Shown: positions 53,880 to 61,947 of the stretch, piece after piece
Layout: every line of letters begins with the position of its first letter
How positions within the stretch are numbered: the stretch's first letter is position 1
NCBI GenBank assembly: GCA_945902215.1
Contig: CAMDML010000005.1
Span: forward strand, 1 to 64,000
Length of the DNA: 64,000 nucleotides
Source: Klebsiella pneumoniae
GTDB lineage: Bacteria > Pseudomonadota > Gammaproteobacteria > Pseudomonadales > Pseudohongiellaceae
Direction of reading: 5' to 3'
Notes under the pieces: generated by a model
Told to the model about the DNA's origin: nothing
Database searches by the model: none
What the model saw: only the letters and a program-made list of their open reading frames with translations
Position numbers and translations under genes: made by a program

Positions 53880-54767
53880 TTATTTCGCTTCCGCTGCTGT
53901 CGCCGCTTCTGTCAACTGCCGCGCCAGCGCCGCTTCGAACGTTCCTTCATATTCGGTCACGTGCGCCTGATAGCCTTCAGGATCATAGAACGGATTCGGA
54001 TCGCCTGCGCCCCGTGCCATCAGCTTTTCATATTTCGCATCCAGTCCATAGAACACGCCATGTGAACTCATCCATACCTCGGCCGGAATTTCGCGCGCTT
54101 TCTGGTAAGAAGCGCGGATCTCCTCGACGATGGTGGGATAAGCCTCGTTGTTGACGTACTGCAGGAATTGGCCGTTGAGACTGCACTCGATAAAACCATA
54201 ATACGTGCGCCCGTCTTCCACGAGCGGCAGACTCCATGCGACACAGCCTTTCGTGTGACCTGGCAACACGTGAGCGGTCAGCGTGGTGCCGCCAAGTGCT
54301 ACAGTCTCGCCGTCGTCAATAATGCGATCAATCGGTTGGATCTTGCCGCCCGGAGCGACGAAAGCCTGTACGTCAGGCACTTCCAGACGCCCCACTACCA
54401 CTTCGGCACCCGTCAGTTCCTTCACCAGAGCATCGCCTTCAATGTGGTCAGGATGCGCGTGGCCGCTGATCAGGATCTTGATGTCCTTGAAATCGAAACC
54501 CAGTTCCGCAACGTTTGCCTGAATGACAGGTACAGACGTTTCGTAGTTGCTGCTCATCAGAATGAGACCCTCAGGGGTCGTGATGAGATACGAGGACAGC
54601 ATCGACGTACCGACATAGTAGACGTTGTCCATCACCTTGTGCGGCGGGAACGGATCGTTCCAGCCCGGGGGTTGGGCAACTGTCGCGAGGGGCACCAGGG
54701 CAAATGCCAGCAGCGGCAGTTTTACCAGCAGGGCAAAGTACAAGCGTGAAACCGGTGTCAGAGGCAT
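53880..54767 (-). CDS. Subclass B3-like metallo-beta-lactamase-fold hydrolase
   Basis: A 295-residue exported protein (signal LLAFALVPLATVAQ). The zinc motif H-x-H-x-D-H reads SGHAHPDHIEGD (~103), the next His lies in LPGHTKGCVAWS (~171) and the last in SSHGVFYG (~234), the B3 arrangement. YYVGTSMLSSYLITTPEGLILM is the typical N-terminal strand region. Whether it hydrolyses beta-lactams or another ester, amide or lactone cannot be decided by sequence. ATG 54767 lies six bases after the DUF6152 gene stop, so it is part of the leftward run lipoprotein-DUF6152-hydrolase. Confidence 0.85.
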   Translation of the reverse strand: MPLTPVSRLYFALLVKLPLLAFALVPLATVAQPPGWNDPFPPHKVMDNVYYVGTSMLSSYLITTPEGLILMSSNYETSVPVIQANVAELGFDFKDIKILISGHAHPDHIEGDALVKELTGAEVVVGRLEVPDVQAFVAPGGKIQPIDRIIDDGETVALGGTTLTAHVLPGHTKGCVAWSLPLVEDGRTYYGFIECSLNGQFLQYVNNEAYPTIVEEIRASYQKAREIPAEVWMSSHGVFYGLDAKYEKLMARGAGDPNPFYDPEGYQAHVTEYEGTFEAALARQLTEAATAAEAK

Positions 54768-54773
54768 ATTATT

Positions 54774-55178
54774 TTAATTACGTTCGCGGTCACGATAGCT
54801 GCTGCCACCGGTTTCCAGCGTACGGCCGTCGGGGAACTCGATGCTGCGCGAGTTCGCGCGCAATGAGCCATCTTTCGCCTGGAAGCCGTTAATGACTACT
54901 TTGGTGCCCGGGGGCAGGGAATCGCGCGTCCAGCCGAGACGAAGCAGCACGGCGGGAGAGCCGCCTTCAACTTTCCATACTTCAGTCGCACCTGCGGCAT
55001 TCACGACTTCGATATGCAGCCAGGAATGCGGGTTCACCCACTCCATCTTGACCACGGCACCATCCAGCACGACTGTCTTGTTCTGATCGAACTCGGCTGA
55101 GAAAGAATGGTGGGCCACTGCGGGCACTGCCAGAGCCAGCAGGGCTGCCGCCACTGTCATCATCAATTGGTTTTTCAT
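54774..55178 (-). CDS. Secreted DUF6152-family protein
   Basis: A 134-residue protein starting at ATG 55178 (GAGG nine bases upstream). The signal peptide TVAAALLALAVPAVA is cut before HHSFSAEFDQNKTV. The DUF6152 signature follows: LDGAVVKMEWVNPHSWLHIEV, WKVEGGSPAVLLRLGW, LPPGTKVVINGFQAKDGS. It stands 31 bp after the GHWEGDT-type lipoprotein gene and just before the B3-like hydrolase. It is one of four DUF6152 modules in the window, all with HH at the predicted mature N terminus. Confidence 0.8.
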   Translation of the reverse strand: MKNQLMMTVAAALLALAVPAVAHHSFSAEFDQNKTVVLDGAVVKMEWVNPHSWLHIEVVNAAGATEVWKVEGGSPAVLLRLGWTRDSLPPGTKVVINGFQAKDGSLRANSRSIEFPDGRTLETGGSSYRDRERN

Positions 55179-55209
55179 GGTGTTAATCCTCACATTTCGC
55201 GAAGTGGGT

Positions 55210-56046
55210 TTATTCAAGTCCGAGCAGGTCGCTGTACAGCATTTTGTCGGCGAAGGGCACGCACTTGTGTTCAAGCAGTTGCGCGTTCTCATCAATCACG
55301 CGATACAAAGTCATGGCGATGGTCCAGGGTTCCGCATAGGTCAATGGATCTTCAAGCGTCGCTTCATATGACATATGGTCTGCGTCCAGCACATTAAAGC
55401 GTTCAGTCACTTTTAATTGGATGCTGTGATGGTTGCCGGCGCGATCCAGCCAGCTCTGGTCAACTTGGCCGGTAGTGGTTACTACCAGTGTGTCGCCTTC
55501 CCATACGCCATCGGATTTACCCATCCACGAATCAATCGGTGGCGGGGTAAAGTCAGTCATGTTGATCACCCGGTTCGCGGCTGCAAAGGGGTACACCATC
55601 AACAGGTCGCCGGCGTCGGCCTGAAAAATCTGGAAAGGCATGTTGTGGTAGGTATTGCGCGGAATGCCCAGCATGAAGCAGCTGGCTTCGGGATCGGCCT
55701 TGGGCCAGTTGGCGCGGTTCTCATCGCGTTTTGCCAGCGCTTCGGGCAGGTAGGGAATCGTACTGCTGCCACGGATGACGCTTGAGCCGGCGGGGATCGC
55801 GGCAATCGCACCCATTTGCCAGAAGTCATCGAGCGCCACGGCGCTGTGCGCTTCGATATCCCAATAAGCGGTGTTCAGGGTTTGCCAGATGCCGTTCAGA
55901 TTGGGATGGCCGCCAATGGTATTGTCGGTATTGACGCTGGCTTCTGGCTGAGCCGCTTGCATGGTCTCAGGTTGGCTACAGCCGGATAGCGCCAGCGCGG
56001 TAAGCAAGCACCCCACAAAAGTGCTGCCAATGAATCGGATTTGCAT
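55210..56046 (-). CDS. GHWEGDTLVVET-family lipoprotein
   Basis: A 278-residue lipoprotein (TALALSGCSQ, Cys ~23) starting at ATG 56046. The N-terminal motif HPNLNGIWQTLNTAYWDIE resembles the DLTGLW start of the family; the core reads SCFMLGIPRNTYHNMPFQIF, SWMGKSDGVWEGDTLVVTTTG and LKVTERFNVLDADHM. The Gly-His of GHWEGDT is Gly-Val here. Function is unknown. It is the first gene of a leftward operon with DUF6152 and the B3-like hydrolase. A divergent family member starts at 56234, so the 188-base spacer must contain both promoters. Confidence 0.65.
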   Translation of the reverse strand: MQIRFIGSTFVGCLLTALALSGCSQPETMQAAQPEASVNTDNTIGGHPNLNGIWQTLNTAYWDIEAHSAVALDDFWQMGAIAAIPAGSSVIRGSSTIPYLPEALAKRDENRANWPKADPEASCFMLGIPRNTYHNMPFQIFQADAGDLLMVYPFAAANRVINMTDFTPPPIDSWMGKSDGVWEGDTLVVTTTGQVDQSWLDRAGNHHSIQLKVTERFNVLDADHMSYEATLEDPLTYAEPWTIAMTLYRVIDENAQLLEHKCVPFADKMLYSDLLGLE

Positions 56047-56233
56047 TAACCCACCCCTAGTTTTCAATCAGTTTTCATTCTGTTTTAAATGCATCGTAGA
56101 TACTGATGGACTGCTTCAGCTTATCACGCCCTTTCGGTGCCTGTCAGCGCAGCAAACGGTTTGCACACAAGTTTCCGGGGCGAGTAAGATGGCCGGGCTT
56201 GCGATAATCCAAAATAATCAATGGGGGCAAAAG

Positions 56234-57220
56234 ATGCGTAAACAGATTCTGGTTTTGGGAGGCATTGGCCTGTCCCTGGTGCTGGTTCCGGCGCTGGGTG
56301 CGGAAGATGGTGCTGAAGCATACACACCACCCATGACCTCTTGGGGCGAACCCGACCTGCAAGGCATGTGGCCCCTCAACCATCTCATCAGTGTGCCGCT
56401 GCAGCGCAACCCCCAGTACGGCGATCGCTTCCTGATGAACGATGAAGAATTTGCCACCGCCCAAACCAATGTTGAAGCACGCGACGAACGTTTCCAGAGC
56501 GGGCCTGTTCCAGTAGCTGATGCCGCAGGCCAAGCCATGCGTCAGACCTCGCTGATCATTGAACCTGCCAATGGCCGTTTGCCCGAGCTCACTGCAGCCG
56601 GCATGGAAATGAAAACACGGATGCGCAGTTCCTACGATCCAGAGCAAACCGTGTTCGACACCATCGGCGACTTCAGCGCCTGGGATCGCTGCATTACCCG
56701 CGGCATGCCGGTGTCGATGATGCAGCGCAACTACAACAATGGTCTTCGCATTTTCCAGTCTCCGGGCTATGTCGTTATTTCACTGGAGATGGCGCATGAA
56801 GCGCGGGTGATCCCCACTACCGTCGCACCAGCGCTCAATGCCAACATCAAACAATGGATGGGCGAATCACGCGGTCACTGGGAAGGCAACACACTGGTCG
56901 TTGAAACCACCAACTTCGCGCACGGTCTCGATACCGGCATGACCAGCGGCGGCGTTCCGGGTGCCGGCGCGCCGTATCCTTCCAGCGATGCCATGAAAAT
57001 CACTGAGCGTTTCACCCGCACGGGTGCAGATTCGATGGATTTTGAGATGGTTGTTGAAGATCCGGTTGTCCTTGCCACCGGCTCGCTCAAAATCCAATAC
57101 CCGATGCTGCTCGACAACGACTACAAGATGTACGAGTACGCCTGTCACGAAGGCAACACGGCAGTGCGCTACTACATTGAAACCTCACGCTTCGAACGTG
57201 CGCAGGCGGCGCAGCAGTAA
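56234..57220 (+). CDS. Secreted GHWEGDTLVVET-family protein
   Basis: A 328-residue exported protein (signal VLGGIGLSLVLVPALGAED). The family core is clear: WGEPDLQGMWPLNHLISVP near the N terminus, AWDRCITRGMPVSMMQRNYNNGLRIFQSPGYVV in the middle, SRGHWEGNTLVVETTNFAHG (~215) and ITERFTRTGADSMDFEMVVEDP before a final YEYACHEGNTA. The start is ATG 56234 after GGGGGC; longer upstream frames only read through the spacer. It is divergent from the lipoprotein paralogue at 55210-56046. No enzymatic function is known to me. Confidence 0.68.
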   Translation: MRKQILVLGGIGLSLVLVPALGAEDGAEAYTPPMTSWGEPDLQGMWPLNHLISVPLQRNPQYGDRFLMNDEEFATAQTNVEARDERFQSGPVPVADAAGQAMRQTSLIIEPANGRLPELTAAGMEMKTRMRSSYDPEQTVFDTIGDFSAWDRCITRGMPVSMMQRNYNNGLRIFQSPGYVVISLEMAHEARVIPTTVAPALNANIKQWMGESRGHWEGNTLVVETTNFAHGLDTGMTSGGVPGAGAPYPSSDAMKITERFTRTGADSMDFEMVVEDPVVLATGSLKIQYPMLLDNDYKMYEYACHEGNTAVRYYIETSRFERAQAAQQ

Positions 57221-57258
57221 TTCAGAATTGCTTAAAATGCCAACAGAGAAAAATAATA

Positions 57259-57495
57259 ATGAAGCAGGGAATGCTCACAATACTGCTTGGTAGCGCGCTT
57301 TCGCTGCCGCTTCTCGCGTAGGACGATGCCACGCGTGTTGCTGCACTAAGGGAGCGCGTGGGCGCCATGGCTGAAACAACGGCCAGGGTCGAAGCCCAAG
57401 CCGAGGTCCAGCGTCTCGGCCGCGCCTGCCGTTCGGCCGGTTGTATCTGTGCATGCAATTGCAGCCGGGCAGGTGGCATGGCGTTCGGTCGTTGA
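57259..57495 (+). pseudogene. Small secreted-protein gene with in-frame amber stop
   Basis: From ATG 57259 a signal peptide (MLTILLGSALSLPLLA) runs into TAG at codon 21 (57319-57321). The frame continues with DDATRVAALRERVGAMAETTARVEAQAEVQRLGRA and ends at 57495. The sequence after the TAG resembles the N-terminal helix of exported SnoaL/NTF2-like proteins, but the expected fold after it is missing. It is probably a truncated remnant, 38 bp after the preceding gene. Sequencing error at the TAG cannot be excluded. Confidence 0.45.
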
Positions 57496-57496
57496 T

Positions 57497-59242
57497 TCAC
57501 TGCGCGTAGGAAATCCGGTACACCACATTGCCGCTGTCATCGCTAAGCAGCAGTGAACCATCCTGCGCGACCACAATGGCCACGGGACGGCCCCATGCGT
57601 TGCCCTCATCCGAAATAAAGCCCGTCATGAAGTCGATGTATTCGCCGGTGGGCACGCCATTTTCAATCGGTAAGCGCACAATCTTGTGGCCGGTGCGGAA
57701 AGCGCGGTTCCAGGAACCATGCAACACCGCGAAGCCGTCACCCGCGTATTCGGCAGGGAACGCCGAACTGCCGCTCGGAGTCAGCGGATAGAACTCGAGA
57801 TCCACTGACGCGGAATGCGCGGTGTAGGGCACATCCGGAATGATGGCCTTGCCCGCGAGGTCTGGACGTTTGCCGGCATGCCGCGGATCTTCATTGCTGC
57901 CCATGTAGTACCAGGGCCAGCCGTAGAAACCGTCTTCCTGCACACGTGTGGAGTAATCGGGCACCAAGTCGTCGCCGAGCATGTCGCGTTCGTTGGTAGT
58001 GCACCAGAGTTCACCGGTTTCAGGTTGCACCGTCATGCCCACGCAGTTGCGAATACCGGTAGCAAAGGTTTTTGGTTCAGCTGAACCCACCGCATACACC
58101 AGAACGCCGGCACGACTTTCTTCCTGACCCCATGCTGCACCAAGCCCATGTAAAGCTTCCCAGGCTTGAATCTCGGCCGGGGTTTTATCCGGTAGAGCGT
58201 TCTCGGCTACGTTGGATTGTGAACCCACTGACACGAACATGCGGGTGCCATCCTGCGAGAAAGCGATATCGCGGGTGTAGTGGCCACCGCCAACGGGGGA
58301 AAGCTGCGGCACCACCACTTCTGGCACACCGCGCGCAACCGTGTCACCGGTCTGATAGGGATAGCGCACCACACGATTGGTTTCGGCCACATAGACCCAC
58401 TCGGGATTGGCACCAGCCGGATAGAACGCAATGCCGAGCGGTTGCAACAGACCCTGTGCAAACACCTCGATCTGTTCTGCAGTGCTGCCATCAGCACTGG
58501 GGCGCATCACCTTCACGCGACCACTCTGGGTTTCAGCCAGGAAGATGTCGCCATTGGGTGCGAGCACCATCGCACGCGGTGCTCCCAAGCCGGTGGCAAA
58601 CGTTTCCACCTTGAAGCCTGCAGGCAGAGAAAGCTCCGCACCTTCAGGTTTGTCGATAAAGCGCGGGAAATTGTTGGCTGAAGCGGAAGCGTAAGGAGCC
58701 GGCAGTGTGGCCACATCAATTCTGTGCACACGACCGGGTTCGTCTTTTTTCCAGTCGGCTTCACCTACTGGCGGAGCCGACGGCGGTGGAGGCGTGAACC
58801 CGGGGCCGCCAGGGCCGCCAAAGCCACGCGGCGCTGGCTCACTGAAGGTGCCGTCACTCAGCGCGGCAAAATACGCAACCACATTGGCGCGGGCCATCGC
58901 ATCAGTTACGGGCACAACCATTGCGGAGCCGGGGACTACTGTCGTCGGTGCCGCGAGAAAACGCTCAAGCGTTGCCGCATCCCACGTGAGGTTGGCCATT
59001 TTTAACGCATCGGTATAGGAAAAACTCTCGCTGCTTGCGGCAGCGCGGCCAAACACGCCAATCAGTGAAGGACCTTGAGCGCCGCCGTTGTCATTGGCTT
59101 CGGCACTGTGGCAGAGGCCGCATTGCGCCTGAAATACCGCCTTGCCGGCATTGGCAGGGGCGAGGGGGGGTGCTTCAGCGGCAAGCACGGCATGGGCACA
59201 GGTGATGGCAGCGAAGGCCATTACGATTTTTCTGGCAAACAC
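57497..59242 (-). CDS. Cytochrome c / PQQ-type sugar dehydrogenase fusion
   Basis: A 581-residue periplasmic protein. The signal region is KIVMAFAAITCAHAVLAAE. A class I cytochrome c domain follows (~25-125) with heme motif CGLCHS and a distal Met in PGSAMVVPVTDAMARANVVAYFAAL. A Gly/Pro-rich linker (GGPGGPGFTPPPPSAPP) leads to a beta-propeller of the sorbosone/glucose dehydrogenase type (PAGFKVETFATGLGAPRAM, HYTRDIAFSQDGTRMFVSVGS, FATGIRNCVGMTV, DGFYGWPWYYMG, SWNRAFRTGHKIV). It would oxidise a sugar or alcohol with PQQ and pass electrons to the fused heme. The start is GTG 59242 behind TAGGAG. It is 56 bp downstream of the alpha/beta hydrolase gene. Confidence 0.85.
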   Translation of the reverse strand: MFARKIVMAFAAITCAHAVLAAEAPPLAPANAGKAVFQAQCGLCHSAEANDNGGAQGPSLIGVFGRAAASSESFSYTDALKMANLTWDAATLERFLAAPTTVVPGSAMVVPVTDAMARANVVAYFAALSDGTFSEPAPRGFGGPGGPGFTPPPPSAPPVGEADWKKDEPGRVHRIDVATLPAPYASASANNFPRFIDKPEGAELSLPAGFKVETFATGLGAPRAMVLAPNGDIFLAETQSGRVKVMRPSADGSTAEQIEVFAQGLLQPLGIAFYPAGANPEWVYVAETNRVVRYPYQTGDTVARGVPEVVVPQLSPVGGGHYTRDIAFSQDGTRMFVSVGSQSNVAENALPDKTPAEIQAWEALHGLGAAWGQEESRAGVLVYAVGSAEPKTFATGIRNCVGMTVQPETGELWCTTNERDMLGDDLVPDYSTRVQEDGFYGWPWYYMGSNEDPRHAGKRPDLAGKAIIPDVPYTAHSASVDLEFYPLTPSGSSAFPAEYAGDGFAVLHGSWNRAFRTGHKIVRLPIENGVPTGEYIDFMTGFISDEGNAWGRPVAIVVAQDGSLLLSDDSGNVVYRISYAQ

Positions 59243-59298
59243 AGGAACTCCTAAAACAGTGCGTGATTCAGTTGAGTGGATAAATAAACGCCCTTTAT

Positions 59299-60231
59299 TT
59301 ACAGACCTTTGGCAGCCGTTTCCCACAGCGGGTTGGTGCACAGGCTGCAATCAGCGCCAATAAACATCTTGCCCGCGTCGGTATCGCCCTTGAACTGGTA
59401 GCGAACCCAGTTGGACGCTACGTTGGCGAACTCGCCACCACCGGGGTGGTACATGGTGGCGGTATGCCCTGCATTGTCACGCGCGCCGTAAAACGCGGGG
59501 ACATGGGTGATCAGGTCGAAGTTGGCGCGTGACGGGCCGTACATGAAATCAACTTCACCACCGTTGATGAACAGCGCCGGCCCGTTCAGTTGTGCCAGCG
59601 AGTCCGTGGTCGCGAAGGCGCCGGCAGGTGCCTCAGCGACGGGAGCCGACACGCCGGAATTGAACACGCCGATGGTGCCAACCCGTGGATCAGTACCCAG
59701 ACCGACCGACAGGAAACCACCGCATGACTGACCCATCACCGCGACATGCGCCGTGTCGATCTTGCCTTGCAGTGGCGAACCGGCGCGGGCATTTTCAGTT
59801 TCTGCCCACGTGATGGCTGCCGCAAGATCGTCAGCAGATTGGCGGCGACCTTGCTCGTCGCCTGCAACCGACGTTGTTGTCAGTACCAGAATACCGTGGG
59901 AGGCGATCCCGCCCAGAAATTCGCCGTACTGTGGGTTGTTGATGGCACAGCCGCCGTTACCCCAGACCAACACGGGCAAGGTGTCTTGTGCGGGGAAAGC
60001 AGTCAGTTCGGCAGGGCGAAACAGGATATGGCGAGCGGATTCGAAAGCTCCCTCTGTCATCGTGGCATAGGCGCCGGGCTCAGCCAGCGGCGCGCCTTCC
60101 AGCGGCAACTGCCGGTTGATCATCTCCATCGTAACGCCGGGCGGTTGCGCCACGGCGAAACTGCTCAAAAGCAGCAGAGACAGACTGGTTCGGACAGCAG
60201 CGGTTTTCACAGCAGAAGATAGGTGGCGCAT
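59299..60231 (-). CDS. Secreted alpha/beta hydrolase
   Basis: A 310-residue exported protein (signal LSLLLLSSFAVAQ). LPVLVWGNGGCAINNPQYGEFLGGIASHGILVL resembles the oxyanion region, and the nucleophile elbow is VAVMGQSCGGFLSVG (G-x-S-x-G, Ser ~165). The acid may be in NGGEVDFMYGP and the His in HTATMYHPGGGEF. It resembles chlorophyllase/PET-hydrolase-like or dienelactone-hydrolase-like folds. It is likely an esterase; substrate unknown. The start is ATG 60231, GGGGA upstream. It reads toward the cytochrome/PQQ gene and diverges from the DUF6152 gene at 60396. Confidence 0.75.
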   Translation of the reverse strand: MRHLSSAVKTAAVRTSLSLLLLSSFAVAQPPGVTMEMINRQLPLEGAPLAEPGAYATMTEGAFESARHILFRPAELTAFPAQDTLPVLVWGNGGCAINNPQYGEFLGGIASHGILVLTTTSVAGDEQGRRQSADDLAAAITWAETENARAGSPLQGKIDTAHVAVMGQSCGGFLSVGLGTDPRVGTIGVFNSGVSAPVAEAPAGAFATTDSLAQLNGPALFINGGEVDFMYGPSRANFDLITHVPAFYGARDNAGHTATMYHPGGGEFANVASNWVRYQFKGDTDAGKMFIGADCSLCTNPLWETAAKGL

Positions 60232-60395
60232 GGTGATTCCCCGGGTTGATTCCAATTGGTTTACATCAGCCCCATTCTCCCATAAGTCACTTGCAAGGCA
60301 ACGATCGAAATTGACGGGTGCCATGCTTTCCCGGATGATTCCCCCACATTAAATGCATCCTCGTTAAGAGGAAATTCAGAGGAAGGGGCAATACC

Positions 60396-60797
60396 ATGAA
60401 ACACGCGCTCGTTATTTTATGTCTGGCCTTGCTGGTCAGTGGCCCGGTCGCCGCGCACCATTCGTTTGCCGCCGCCTATAACATGGAGATTCCGATATCC
60501 ATCGTAGGCAAGGTCGTTGAAGTCCGCCTCACCAATCCGCATTCGCATTTCTTTCTCGACGTTCCGGCAGAGAACGGTGCAAGCGTGCGCTGGAAATTTG
60601 AAGCCGGCACGCCCAGCGGCATGCTGCGCAACGGCTATTCACCGCAGGTCATCAAGCCTGGCGACACCGTTACCATCAATGGCTTTCAAGCGCGCGATGC
60701 GTCGAACAACGGCATGATGCGCGAACTGATCACGGCCGATGGCACGTTGTATGGGATGTTCGGGCCCCAGGATGGCGGCGCCGGTGGTACACGCTAA
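60396..60797 (+). CDS. Secreted DUF6152-family protein
   Basis: A 133-residue protein starting at ATG 60396 behind GGAAGGGG. The signal peptide LVILCLALLVSGPVAA is cut before HHSFAAAYNMEI. The family pattern follows: GKVVEVRLTNPHSHFFLDV, WKFEAGTPSGMLRNGY, IKPGDTVTINGFQARDAS. The stop overlaps the start of the next gene (TAATG), so DUF6152 and the GHWDGDT protein are translationally coupled. This is strong evidence that the two modules act together. Confidence 0.82.
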   Translation: MKHALVILCLALLVSGPVAAHHSFAAAYNMEIPISIVGKVVEVRLTNPHSHFFLDVPAENGASVRWKFEAGTPSGMLRNGYSPQVIKPGDTVTINGFQARDASNNGMMRELITADGTLYGMFGPQDGGAGGTR

Positions 60798-61597
60798 TGA
60801 AGAATACACAACACATGACACTTTCTCTGACTCTGACCAAACCCCGCCTTGCTTGCGCCACACTGCTTGCTACTCTTGCGCTCTGTAATCCTGTTTTCGC
60901 ACAAGAGCCCGCAGGCCCAACGCCACTTATGGCCGATGGCCATCCCGATCTGAGTGGCGTGTGGTGGACTGGCGGCGACCTCGGCAGTCCCGGCTACAAC
61001 AGCAGCAGAAAGGGTGCTCCACCAGTGCCCTCGTATACCGATTTGTATACACCCGAAGCCGCTGCGCGGATGGCGACGATGCGTGACAAGGACGATCCCA
61101 CCCTCGGCTGCAAATCAACCGCCTTTGGCACGCTGAACGTCCGCCTCTTTGATGTTGGCACCATTGGCCAGATTATCGCGACTCCTGGCATGGTTACTTT
61201 GCTGCAGGAAACCTTTCACGGTTACCAATTGATCCCGACTGACGGCCGCGAACATCGCGCGGTGCCGCCTTCGTACCGGGGTGATGCCGTAGGCCATTGG
61301 GATGGCGACACCTTCGTTGTCGAGGTCAAGAACTTTACGGACGACACGTGGATGTATGCAGAAGGCCGGGTGTCGTTCCACTCTGACCAGTTGCACATCG
61401 TCGAGCGCTACCAGCGTCCCGACGCGAATACCCTGCTCATCGATGCAACGATCACGGATGAAGGGGTGCTTACTGGGCCCTTGGTGGTGCCGACGCAAAC
61501 CCTGGTGCTCGCGCCCTTCGATCAGCTGTTTCCGCTGATCTGCACCGGCGTAGAAACCCAGGAGTTGATGGATGCCGCAGCGGAACTGGCGGAATAA
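60797..61597 (+). CDS. Secreted GHWEGDTLVVET-family protein
   Basis: A 266-residue exported protein (signal ACATLLATLALCNPVFAQ). The compact core reads ADGHPDLSGVWWTGG, TLGCKSTAFGTLNVRLFDVGTIGQI, AVGHWDGDTFVVEVKNFTDD and LHIVERYQRPDANTLLIDATITDEG. The start ATG 60797 overlaps the DUF6152 stop. It is the shortest family member here and may approach the minimal domain. Function is unknown. The 350-base stretch after it holds only a minus-strand remnant (61601-61830). Confidence 0.65.
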   Translation: MKNTQHMTLSLTLTKPRLACATLLATLALCNPVFAQEPAGPTPLMADGHPDLSGVWWTGGDLGSPGYNSSRKGAPPVPSYTDLYTPEAAARMATMRDKDDPTLGCKSTAFGTLNVRLFDVGTIGQIIATPGMVTLLQETFHGYQLIPTDGREHRAVPPSYRGDAVGHWDGDTFVVEVKNFTDDTWMYAEGRVSFHSDQLHIVERYQRPDANTLLIDATITDEGVLTGPLVVPTQTLVLAPFDQLFPLICTGVETQELMDAAAELAE

Positions 61598-61600
61598 TGT

Positions 61601-61830
61601 GATTTTTTGTTGATGCTGGATTTCACCATTGAGTTGATCAGGCTCTCGAAATCCCCACGGGTATTGATCACCGCATTTTCCGTGGGTTCCAGCAAAAACA
61701 CTGCCAGACCGGTTACCTTCCCGTCTCGGATGCAGGCAACTACCTGCACATGTTCGTCCTCTTCCATGATCCGGACAATGACCTGCCGTTCCTGGCAAGA
61801 GCGCTCAGCCGGTGCTGAAATGGGCGCTTC
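61601..61830 (-). pseudogene. Possible 3' remnant of a DUF4252-like gene
   Basis: On the minus strand a frame opens right after a TGA near 61847 and reads QVIVRIMEEDEHVQVVACIRDG, VTGLAVFLLEPTENAV and INTRGDFESLINSMVK. This beta-strand-rich pattern resembles the C-terminal half of DUF4252 domain proteins. No start codon with a ribosome site, no signal peptide and no N-terminal half are present. It is best seen as a truncated remnant; the family assignment is tentative. Confidence 0.35.
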
Positions 61831-61947
61831 GCTGTCTCAAACTGCCTGCGGATGATGTGTATTACGAAAGTGGGTTGGGAAAGTTAACAAGGCGGGATGA
61901 GAATAGTCAGCGCATTGCCAACATAACAATAAATCAAGGACTTACTC

